In this document: positions 5,670 to 12,688 of the stretch, piece after piece
Layout of the letters: the number at the start of each line of letters is the position of its first letter
Numbering within the stretch: the stretch's first letter is position 1
Position numbers and translations under genes: made by a program
Notes under the pieces: generated by a model
What the model saw: the letters and a program-made list of their open reading frames with translations, nothing else
What the model was told of the DNA's origin: nothing
The model's database searches: none
From: SVTX01 sp964567085
GTDB lineage: Bacteria; Bacillota; Clostridia; Oscillospirales; CAG-272
Direction: 5' to 3'
Assembly (NCBI GenBank): GCA_964567085.1
Contig: CAZMKU010000036.1
Location: forward strand, 1 to 14,600
DNA: 14,600 nucleotides

Positions 5670-7781
5670 TTAATTCCAAGCGACGCCGTTAGCATCAAGC
5701 TCTGCCGAAGCGGAGGATTGGGTCTTAATACTTGGAGACGTGTCGCCAAGCACGATGATGTTTGCGGATATAGATACGGGCATCTTTATCGTAGCGGTTC
5801 CTTCGCCGATCCCTACCACAAGGAAGCCGTCCTTTGTAAGAGACGTTTGCGAGGATTTGCCGATGCTTGAAAAGTTCTTACAATGAGTGGCTTCGCTCGT
5901 CATACCTCCGCGAGGCATAATAGCTACGACAGCTCCGCCCTCGTAGGTGTAGCCCTGCTCGGTGTCAATGGCGGAATTTCCGCTGGAATTCGAGATGATA
6001 ATCGCGTTTCCGTTCTTGAATACGATTCCGCTATATGAGGTTTTACTGTTGGAGTCGATGCCGTCGCCGCTGCAATAGATATAGAGCGTGCCGCCTCCGA
6101 TAGTTACACCCGTGCCCGAGGTGGCTGTGGAGTTTATTCCGTCGTCCTTTGAGTTGACCGAAACGTAACCGCCGCTGATGCTCACGGTCGAGCCCTCAAT
6201 GCCCTCGTAGGAGTTTGTTACGCTTACGGTGCCTGCGGTTATCGAAAGCGCTCCGTCGGCGTGAAGTCCGTCGTCGTTACTGTATACCGTGATATTGCCG
6301 CCGTTTATCGTGACGTTGCCAAGGGGGGATTCACCGTTCTCGAGAGTGGTATCCTTATTTGCGTGAATGGAGTCGTCGTAGGATTTGATATTTACGGTTC
6401 CGTTGCTTATGACGATCTCATTCGCCGCCTTGATGCCCTTGGTGGAATAATCGCTCTTGTCGGTGTTACCGTCCTGCATTCCGCCCGCTCCGCCGTGACC
6501 GCCTAGGCCGCCTGGGCCGCCGTTCTGTACGGTCGTGGTGTAATTCGTTAAGTTGTATCCCGAGTTTGTCAGCGCGATCGTATCGTAGGAGTCGCTTATC
6601 GTCATCTGATCCGATGCGGCGGCGTATTTGGTCTCCTGACCTTGCTCCATACCCGAGGAGTAAACGAAGAGTTGCATTTTGTCATATCCCGCAAGCTTTT
6701 CGAAGGAATAGTAGTAGTAAGACGACCAGCCGCCGCTTACCTGGGAATGATAAACGGCGTTGACCCATTCGTACTCACCGCTCTCGGAGTTTATAAACTT
6801 GACGGAATAGCTGTAATTTTTGCTCGTAAATCTTATATAATATTGGTTCGAGGAGACTGCCGTTACCTCATCGGAATAATTTGAATACTTATCGGTGTAG
6901 ATATTGAGCACCGTCGCGGCGTTGTCGATGCTTACGTTGTAAGCTGCGTCAATTCCGTCGCAGGCGGCGTAAATCGTGTGTGTGCCTCCCGAGATGGAGA
7001 CCGTTCCGCGTTGATTTCCTTTTTCGGAAATATCGCTGTTCGTAGTCTTAATGCCGTCGCCGCCCGACGCGATAAGAGTAGTGTAGGCGTCGGTTATCTC
7101 TACGCTGTCGTTACCCTTGAGCGCGTTGTCAACGGAGGAAACGAGCAGGGTCAGGTTCTTGACCTGAAGGTCGTCCTTGGAATGAATGCCGTTGTTGTTT
7201 TCGGATACAACCGAGAGAGAGCCCTTGCCGCAAATTTCAAGGTCGACGTCCGAATGGATAGCGCCCGAGAAAAGCGTCTCGTCGGTCTCGTCAATGGCGT
7301 CGCGCTTATCGTAAATATAATTCTGCGTGCCGCTCTTAGCCTTTATCGAAACCTCGTCGCCGCTTATTACGGTAATCGGATTCGTGCTGTCGCACACGAG
7401 CGAAAGGCCGCAGAGCTCAAGCTCGAATTTGTAGTCGTCTCCGACGTCAATTACGATATTTCCGCTGAAATTACCCGAAATGGAGTATACCGTTTCTTCA
7501 CCTATTGAGGTAAACGTGAGCGTGTTGCCCTCAAGCTTGTAGGCGTTTCCCGTACCCGATTCGCAATTTACGGAAATATCTGCCGCCTCGCCCTCGAAAT
7601 ATCCGTCGTACGCGCCTATATCGTCGAGAGCGTCGCCGAAGGTCTTGCTATCGTCGCCGAGATCGGCGGCGTCGCTCTTTTTCTCGGGATTGGTATAGCT
7701 GTCGTATGAGCCGTTATTATCACCGCAGCCCGCAAGCAGTAGGGAGAGGCAAAGAAGTAAAGGGATAAGCTTTCTTTTCAT
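5670..7781 (-). CDS. Surface lipoprotein, Cthe_2159-like carbohydrate-binding beta-helix
   Basis: A 703-residue predicted lipoprotein. The signal peptide ends in LLAGC, with the lipidated Cys at 19, followed by an acidic Ser/Asp-rich linker to about residue 70. The rest is built of short beta-rich repeats with recurring Asp-Gly-Ile/His turns: NGIHSKDD (197), DGIKTTNS (242), DGIDAAYN (275), DSIHANKD (470), DGLHADGA (504), DGINSTAT (547) and DGIDSNSK (573). This is the pattern of the Cthe_2159 family (right-handed parallel beta-helix, reported to bind acidic sugar polymers with calcium). A non-helical section (about 290-420) and a Gly-rich segment (421-434) split the repeats in two. GGAGG (7790-7794) lies eight bases before ATG. 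It is third in the VTC-DUF4956 operon, 18 bp after DUF4956. The ligand here is unknown. Confidence 0.85.
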   Translation of the reverse strand: MKRKLIPLLLCLSLLLAGCGDNNGSYDSYTNPEKKSDAADLGDDSKTFGDALDDIGAYDGYFEGEAADISVNCESGTGNAYKLEGNTLTFTSIGEETVYSISGNFSGNIVIDVGDDYKFELELCGLSLVCDSTNPITVISGDEVSIKAKSGTQNYIYDKRDAIDETDETLFSGAIHSDVDLEICGKGSLSVVSENNNGIHSKDDLQVKNLTLLVSSVDNALKGNDSVEITDAYTTLIASGGDGIKTTNSDISEKGNQRGTVSISGGTHTIYAACDGIDAAYNVSIDNAATVLNIYTDKYSNYSDEVTAVSSNQYYIRFTSKNYSYSVKFINSESGEYEWVNAVYHSQVSGGWSSYYYYSFEKLAGYDKMQLFVYSSGMEQGQETKYAAASDQMTISDSYDTIALTNSGYNLTNYTTTVQNGGPGGLGGHGGAGGMQDGNTDKSDYSTKGIKAANEIVISNGTVNIKSYDDSIHANKDTTLENGESPLGNVTINGGNITVYSNDDGLHADGALSITAGTVSVTNSYEGIEGSTVSISGGYVSVNSKDDGINSTATSGTGVTIGGGTLYIYCSGDGIDSNSKTSYSGIVFKNGNAIIISNSSGNSAIDTEQGYTYEGGAVVAIMPRGGMTSEATHCKNFSSIGKSSQTSLTKDGFLVVGIGEGTATIKMPVSISANIIVLGDTSPSIKTQSSASAELDANGVAWN

Positions 7782-7799
7782 AGTGTTTTCCTCCGTGCA

Positions 7800-8492
7800 T
7801 CAAAGCTCGGTCACGTGAGTGTCCTGCTTTGATACCATAATTTCAAGATTTCCGTTACGCTCGCGTATCTTGTCTATCATTTGCTTTTCGCGTGACGCGT
7901 CGCGGAGCGTTACGTTGTATGTAAGGCGGAACATGCTTCCCATATTTGTAGTTTTTACCTTTACAAGCTCGCTATTCTTCGTATATTCATTAAAAATATC
8001 GTCAAACGCGCCCGTATAATCGAGGTCCTCGGGAATGGTTATTTTAATCGTTTTGTATATAGCGCGCGTGCTCTTGCTGCCCTGCGCCGCGAGGGTGTAA
8101 ATTACGAGTATCGCGCACATAATAACGGTGAAGAGCGCGGCAAATGCGAGATATCCCATTCCTGCGATAAGTCCCGCTCCCATGGCGAGAAAAATGGTGA
8201 CGATCTCCTTCGCCGAGCCCGGCGCGGAGCGGAAGCGAACCAGACTGAACGCGCCCGCAACCGCAACGCCTGCGCCGATGTTGCCGTTTACCATCATAAT
8301 CACCACGCATACGACCGCGGGAAGAAGCGCCAAGGTTATCACAAAGCTTTTTGAGTGCGGATTTTTCCACACGTAAGATATTGCCATCAAAAGTCCCAAT
8401 ACGAGCGATACGCCAAGGCAGAGAAGAAAGTCGCCGACGCTTATCGTCGTTATAAGAGCGTTGTCAAAAAGTCCTTTAAATATTGCATCCAT
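7800..8492 (-). CDS. DUF4956 family membrane protein
   Basis: A 230-residue protein with about four or five membrane segments (residues 20-40, 49-68, about 72-84, 97-115 and 116-135). A soluble C-terminal domain of about 85 residues with beta/alpha character follows. The conserved GAFSLVRFRSAPGSAKEI motif (80-97) is the mark of DUF4956, a family of unknown function that regularly accompanies VTC-domain proteins. The ATG lies inside the end of the VTC gene (17-bp overlap), with AAGGAG ten bases upstream, so the two are translationally coupled and probably work together in the membrane. A channel or scaffold for the VTC enzyme's product is an attractive guess, by analogy with the membrane part of the yeast VTC complex, but it is untested here. 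Confidence 0.9.
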   Translation of the reverse strand: MDAIFKGLFDNALITTISVGDFLLCLGVSLVLGLLMAISYVWKNPHSKSFVITLALLPAVVCVVIMMVNGNIGAGVAVAGAFSLVRFRSAPGSAKEIVTIFLAMGAGLIAGMGYLAFAALFTVIMCAILVIYTLAAQGSKSTRAIYKTIKITIPEDLDYTGAFDDIFNEYTKNSELVKVKTTNMGSMFRLTYNVTLRDASREKQMIDKIRERNGNLEIMVSKQDTHVTEL

Positions 8493-9228
8493 TTGAAATT
8501 ATCTCCTTGTGTTTTATTGCTTTTTCAGAATATAGCTCGGGAAATATCAGCGTGCTGTACGCCGTCCCGTATTTTGAAAACGAGGTTTTATAAATATGCT
8601 CGCGTGAAAGAACGTCCACCATCCATAGCGGAATTCCGCCCGTGCATTTGAGCTCCATCAAGACACGGCCGTCCTCGAGAAGAGGCGTGCCGTATGCGGA
8701 CGAGCAGAGGCTTACGTTCTCCCGTCTACACAAAATATTATCGTCGAAGGTAACTCTGAAATCCCCCCCGCCCTTGTCGTAATACGCCTCTCGCTCATAG
8801 GAGAGGAATACCATAGGCTTAAGCCTTTCGTAGAAGCCTAAAAAGAAGTCGATCTCTCGGGAGATTTGAGTATTGACAGGGCAGGGCGCTTTGCCGCACG
8901 CCCACGCCATAGCATCATTTTCACTCAAAGCAAGTCTTCGCTTGTAGACTATCTTTTCGTATTTCTTTTTAAGCTCAACGAACACGGCGCTCTCGGGAGT
9001 TGCCTGTGAATAGCTCCGTATACGCAGCTTTTCCTTGTAGGCGGGCCTTTCTATGGAACGGCGGATGAGCCTGTAGCTGTCCGTGTCAAAATATATATTT
9101 CTTATTGTGGTTTTGCCGTATTTATCAAGCTCCATATGCGGTGACATAGCGCGCAAAACTCGTTCCTTTTGCTCTGCCGTCAGCAAATATTTCAGCTCGT
9201 AACGCCTGAATACCGTCTGGTATGCCAT
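8476..9228 (-). CDS. VTC-domain polyphosphate polymerase-like protein
   Basis: A 250-residue soluble protein covering little more than a VTC domain, the triphosphate-tunnel fold that in yeast Vtc4 makes polyphosphate from ATP. Charged tunnel strands are visible: RRYELKYLL (residues 8-16), YKEKLRIRSY (64-73), VELKKKYEKIVYKRR (84-98), YEREAY (144-149), FRVTFD (157-162), MELK (191-194) and SKYGTAY (218-224). The SPX and membrane domains of yeast proteins are absent. I chose ATG at 9228 because GGAGGA (9235-9240) lies six bases upstream; an ATG 16 codons earlier has no such site. It is first of three genes with DUF4956 and the lipoprotein. The product could be polyphosphate or another triphosphate-derived modification. 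Confidence 0.9.
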   Translation of the reverse strand: MAYQTVFRRYELKYLLTAEQKERVLRAMSPHMELDKYGKTTIRNIYFDTDSYRLIRRSIERPAYKEKLRIRSYSQATPESAVFVELKKKYEKIVYKRRLALSENDAMAWACGKAPCPVNTQISREIDFFLGFYERLKPMVFLSYEREAYYDKGGGDFRVTFDDNILCRRENVSLCSSAYGTPLLEDGRVLMELKCTGGIPLWMVDVLSREHIYKTSFSKYGTAYSTLIFPELYSEKAIKHKEIISNGCNI

Positions 9229-9259
9229 CGGAAATCCTCCTGTGTTCGGTTTAACGGTA

Positions 9260-9290
9260 ATATTATATAATTTCACGCTAAAGACTGACT
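9260..9290 (-). promoter_or_regulatory. Possible promoter of the VTC operon
   Basis: TATAAT on the minus strand (9260-9265) lies 31 bp before the chosen VTC start. No good -35 is present at 16-18 bp (AGTCAG at 17 bp), so the promoter may need an activator. The neighbouring response regulator is a candidate. Confidence 0.45.
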
Positions 9291-9375
9291 AAAGAATGAA
9301 ATAAAATTTGAAATTTTCAGGCTTACATATTTTTTGTTTTTTCGATAAAACTAATATAAAAAACAGGAGGATAAT

Positions 9376-10671
9376 ATGGAGTCATTATGGGTATCGAGCG
9401 GATCTTTGCCGAAGTTCAAGCCGCTTGAAAAAGATATAAATACGGACGTTTTGATCGTCGGCGGCGGTTTGGCGGGCATTCTTTGCGCGTATATGCTGCA
9501 CGAGGCGGGCGTGGATTACGCGCTTGCGGAGGCAGAGGAGATCTTCGACGGTATCAGCAAGAACACGACTGCGAAAATAACCTCGCAGCACGGACTTATT
9601 TACGATAAAATTTACAAAAAATACGGACTCGAAAAAGCGGGTCTGTATCTTGAGGCAAATCAGAACGCGCTCGGCAAATACAGGGAGCTTTGCCGTAATA
9701 TCGACTGCGATTTTGAGACAAAGGACGCATACGTTTATTCCCTTGACGGCAAAGGGAAAATTCGGCGTGAGCAGGAGGTGCTGAAAAGGTTGGGCTTTGA
9801 CGCGGAGACGGCGGAGGCTCTGCCGCTGCCGCTTGAGGTCTCATCGGCGCTCAGGTTCAAGGATCAGGCGCAGCTTCATCCGATAAAATTTGTAAGAGAA
9901 ATCGCGGCTGATCTAAATATTTACGAGCACACCAAGGTGCGTGAGCTCAGGGGGCTTTGCGCAATCACGAAAAATGGTAAGATAAACGCCAAGAGAATAG
10001 TTGTCGCGACGCATTTCCCTATGATAAACAAGCACGGATTGTACCCTCTGAAGCTATATCAGCACAGATCGTACGTGTTGGCGCTCGAGGGAGCGCAGAA
10101 CGTGGACGGAATGTATATTGATGAGAGCTTGACGGGACTGTCGTTTCGAAATTACGGAGAGCTTCTTTTGCTCGGGGGCGGCTCTCACAGAACGGGCTGC
10201 AACGGAGGCAGCTATCGCGCTCTTGAAAAATTTGCGGGTGAGCATTATCCACAAGCGAAGATCAAATACAGGTGGGCGACGCAGGACTGTATGTCGCTTG
10301 ACTCAATTCCTTATATCGGAAGGTATTCCGAGGGCACGGACGGGCTTTACGTCGCGACGGGATTTAACAAGTGGGGAATGACCTCGTCTATGGTGTCCGC
10401 GCAGATATTGACGGATATGCTGACGGGTAAAAAAAGCAAATATGAGGAGCTTTTCTCGCCCTCGCGAAGTGTTTTTCATCCGCAGCTTATCGTCAATAGC
10501 TTCGAGGCAATAGCGAATATTCTGACGCCTACGACGAGACGGTGTCCGCATCTTGGCTGCGCGCTTAAATGGAACGCCGCCGAACGCACGTGGGACTGCC
10601 CGTGTCACGGCTCGCGCTTTACCGAGGACGGAAAGCTCATTGACAACCCCTCGACCGCAGATCTTAAATAA
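9376..10671 (+). CDS. FAD-dependent oxidoreductase with C-terminal Rieske domain
   Basis: A 431-residue fusion. The N-terminal DAO-type flavin domain shows VLIVGGGLAG (residues 25-34, the dinucleotide-binding glycines) and a late flavin-binding segment GLYVATGFNKWGMTSS (323-338). The C-terminal Rieske [2Fe-2S] domain has Cys 390/His 392 (CPHLGC) and Cys 408/His 411 (CPCHG), all four ligands intact. It resembles Bacillus YhfW-type proteins, cytosolic redox enzymes of unknown substrate. Those I recall are about 500 residues, and this one stops soon after the second Rieske loop in LIDNPSTADLK, so the catalytic part is somewhat compact. AGGAGG (9365-9370) five bases before ATG fixes the start. 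It is monocistronic and divergent from the VTC operon; I see no convincing promoter for it. Substrate unknown. Confidence 0.92.
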   Translation: MESLWVSSGSLPKFKPLEKDINTDVLIVGGGLAGILCAYMLHEAGVDYALAEAEEIFDGISKNTTAKITSQHGLIYDKIYKKYGLEKAGLYLEANQNALGKYRELCRNIDCDFETKDAYVYSLDGKGKIRREQEVLKRLGFDAETAEALPLPLEVSSALRFKDQAQLHPIKFVREIAADLNIYEHTKVRELRGLCAITKNGKINAKRIVVATHFPMINKHGLYPLKLYQHRSYVLALEGAQNVDGMYIDESLTGLSFRNYGELLLLGGGSHRTGCNGGSYRALEKFAGEHYPQAKIKYRWATQDCMSLDSIPYIGRYSEGTDGLYVATGFNKWGMTSSMVSAQILTDMLTGKKSKYEELFSPSRSVFHPQLIVNSFEAIANILTPTTRRCPHLGCALKWNAAERTWDCPCHGSRFTEDGKLIDNPSTADLK

Positions 10672-10674
10672 AAG

Positions 10675-10716
10675 CACTACACCCCTGCGTTTTTAAAATG
10701 TTGGGGTGTTGTTTTG
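10675..10716 (+). terminator. Probable terminator of the oxidoreductase gene
   Basis: ACACCCC (10679-10685) pairs with GGGGTGT (10703-10709). The 17-nt loop can itself pair through its T and A runs. The stem is followed by TGTTTTG. It lies immediately after the stop codon and before the miaB promoter. The T-run is interrupted, so strength is uncertain. Confidence 0.65.
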
Positions 10717-10725
10717 TCATTTCAC

Positions 10726-10755
10726 TTGACAAACCCGTGCAAAATATTGTATAAT
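10726..10755 (+). promoter_or_regulatory. Sigma-A promoter of the miaB operon
   Basis: TTGACA (10726-10731) and TATAAT (10750-10755) are both consensus, with an 18-bp spacer. Two further TATAAT copies follow (10755-10760 and 10763-10768) in a run that includes the 12-bp palindrome 10755-10766. The leader is about 58 nt long and carries another palindrome, ATATACGTATAT (10791-10802), just before the ribosome binding site. Confidence 0.85.
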
Positions 10756-10819
10756 ATAATATTATAATGCAGTATTATATCCAAAAGCGGATATACGTAT
10801 ATAAGGGAGTGCTACAAAT

Positions 10820-12247
10820 ATGCTGAAATACAAGATTTTGCCTGACGCTGAGGGCGGTAAGAGAATTAAATATACACAGAGAATTTTAAAGATAAATCAG
10901 GCAAGACGTGAGGGCGGATACATTCCCAAATGTCACGTTATTACCTTTGGCTGTCAGCAGAACGTGGCGGATAGCGAGAAGCTTGTTGGTATGTGCGCTT
11001 CAATGGGCTATACGCCCTGCGACGATCCCGAGGAAGCCGATATAATTCTCGCCAACACCTGCGCCGTTCGTGAGCACGCCGAGAAGAAGGCTCTCTCCAC
11101 TATCGGTCAGCTCAAGCACATAAAGGCAAAGAAACCCGATCTTATTATCGGCGTTTGCGGTTGTATGGTAACGCAGGAGCACAGAAAGAACGATATCAAA
11201 TTCAGATATCCTTACGTAGACTTCGTTTTCGGAACGTCGTCCATACATAGATTGCCCCAGCTTATCTGCGAGAGAATGGACAAGCAGAAGCGCATTTACT
11301 GTCCCGAGGAAGAGGAATATCTCGTTGCCGAGGGCCTGCCGATAAACCGCGAGTCTACGTACAGAGCCTGGGTGTCAATTATGTACGGCTGCAATAATTT
11401 CTGCACGTATTGTATAGTTCCTTACGTTCGCGGCCGCGAGAGAAGCCGTAGACCCGAGGACGTTATCGATGAGGTTCGCGATCTTGTTGCGCGCGGCTAT
11501 AAGGATATTACGCTTCTCGGTCAGAACGTAAATTCCTACGGCAAGGACGCGAAGGGAGAGCCCGGCGAGACTTACGATTTCGCTGACCTGCTTGCGGATC
11601 TTGATAAGATCGAGGGCGATTATTATCTGCACTTTATGACAAGCCACCCCAAGGACGCGTCGAGAAAATTGATTGACGTTATGGCGAATTCAAAGCATAT
11701 CGCGCGCCAATTCCACCTGCCCATGCAGTCGGGAAGCGATGCGATCCTCAAGAAAATGAACCGTCATTACGACAGAGAAAAGTATCTCTCAACGGTCGAT
11801 TATCTCTACGAAAAAATTCCCGACGTAACGATTACCTCGGATATAATCGTAGGCTTTCCCGGGGAGACCGAGGAGGATTTTGTCGGCACGCTTGAGATGA
11901 TCGAGAGAGTTCGCTTTGATATGACTTATTCATTTATCTTCTCGCCAAGAGTGGGAACACCCGCGGCGGAAATGGAGGATAGCGCCACCGATAAGGAAAA
12001 GGGCGACAGATTTAACCGTCTGCTTGAGCTTCAGAACAAGATAGGCTACGAGAAAAATCAAACGCTCGTGGGCAAAACTCTGCGAGTGCTTTGCGACGGA
12101 CGGAGCAAGAATAATCCCGAGGTGTTCTGCGGTAGAACCGAAGGCAACAAGATAGTTCTTTTTGACGGTACGGATGCTGACACGGGTAATTTTGTGGACT
12201 TGAAGATAACCCGCGCGGATACGTTCGCGCTTTACGGCGACAAATAA
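10820..12247 (+). CDS. miaB: tRNA-2-methylthio-N6-isopentenyladenosine synthase (MiaB)
   Basis: A 475-residue radical-SAM methylthiotransferase that adds the 2-methylthio group to isopentenyl-adenosine 37 of tRNAs reading UNN codons. The N-terminal UPF0004 domain holds the auxiliary cluster ligands Cys 45 (FGCQQNVADSEK), Cys 81 (NTCAVR) and Cys 115 (CGCM). The radical SAM motif is CNNFCTYC (Cys 191, 195, 198) followed by IVPYVRGRERSR. The FHLPMQSGSD and GFPGETEEDF segments are diagnostic, and a TRAM tRNA-binding domain ends the protein (about 410-475). The N-terminal extension of about 35 residues before the first domain is common in Firmicute MiaB. AAGGGAG (10803-10809) lies ten bases before ATG. 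It is first gene of the miaB-YlbF-mutS operon. Confidence 0.97.
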   Translation: MLKYKILPDAEGGKRIKYTQRILKINQARREGGYIPKCHVITFGCQQNVADSEKLVGMCASMGYTPCDDPEEADIILANTCAVREHAEKKALSTIGQLKHIKAKKPDLIIGVCGCMVTQEHRKNDIKFRYPYVDFVFGTSSIHRLPQLICERMDKQKRIYCPEEEEYLVAEGLPINRESTYRAWVSIMYGCNNFCTYCIVPYVRGRERSRRPEDVIDEVRDLVARGYKDITLLGQNVNSYGKDAKGEPGETYDFADLLADLDKIEGDYYLHFMTSHPKDASRKLIDVMANSKHIARQFHLPMQSGSDAILKKMNRHYDREKYLSTVDYLYEKIPDVTITSDIIVGFPGETEEDFVGTLEMIERVRFDMTYSFIFSPRVGTPAAEMEDSATDKEKGDRFNRLLELQNKIGYEKNQTLVGKTLRVLCDGRSKNNPEVFCGRTEGNKIVLFDGTDADTGNFVDLKITRADTFALYGDK

Positions 12248-12269
12248 TTAAAAAAGAGGGAAAGACATA

Positions 12270-12653
12270 ATGAGCATATATGCAATAGCAAAGGAGCTTG
12301 GCGAGGCGATTGCCGAGGACCCCAGAATGATAAGAATGAAGGCGGCAAAGGCGGCTTACGAGTCAAATGCCGAGATCGCGGTTCTCTTGACGGAATACAG
12401 CATTCAGAGAGAGGCGCTCACAAGCATCGGCGACGAGGGCGGCGAGATAAACACCGACGCTATCACCCGTATTCAGGACAGACTTGACGAGATCTACGAT
12501 AAGATCACTGCAAATCCGCTCTTTATTGAGCTTGACGAGGCGCAGACCGAGGTCAACGAGCTTATGGCAAACGTAAACAATATCATCAAGTACAACGCGA
12601 CGGGCGAGTCGCCCTGTACTCACGATTGCTCGACCTGCGGCGGCTGCCACTAA
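12270..12653 (+). CDS. YlbF/YmcA family protein with Cys-rich tail
   Basis: A 127-residue mostly helical protein of the YlbF/YmcA (formerly DUF964) family. In Bacillus YlbF, YmcA and YaaT form a complex that carries iron-sulfur clusters and acts with RNase Y in mRNA processing and on competence, biofilm formation and sporulation. It begins 22 bp after miaB and is followed 35 bp later by mutS. In B. subtilis ymcA likewise follows ymcB (miaB) and precedes cotE-mutS-mutL, so this is probably the positional equivalent of ymcA. The last 12 residues, CTHDCSTCGGCH, carry four Cys (116, 120, 123, 126) and two His (118, 127), a likely metal or Fe-S binding tail. The helical body (about 1-110) has the expected length. 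YlbF and YmcA are similar, so which paralogue it is remains open. Confidence 0.88.
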   Translation: MSIYAIAKELGEAIAEDPRMIRMKAAKAAYESNAEIAVLLTEYSIQREALTSIGDEGGEINTDAITRIQDRLDEIYDKITANPLFIELDEAQTEVNELMANVNNIIKYNATGESPCTHDCSTCGGCH

Positions 12654-12688
12654 AAATTTGATTTATTCTCAGAAAGGGGAATGAAGCT

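Noticed and set aside
6978..7508. Long plus-strand open frame (176 codons) inside the lipoprotein gene
   Set aside because: It is antisense to a well-supported gene whose repetitive codon pattern opens the opposite frame; no start signals and no recognisable protein.
9229..9276. ATG 16 codons upstream for the VTC protein
   Set aside because: GGAGGA at 9235-9240 is ideally spaced for ATG 9228, the extra residues do not resemble the family, and the likely -10 at 9260-9265 would fall inside the extended gene.
9355..9360. TATAAA as -10 of the oxidoreductase gene
   Set aside because: Transcription would begin inside the ribosome binding site, so it is not credible as the promoter.
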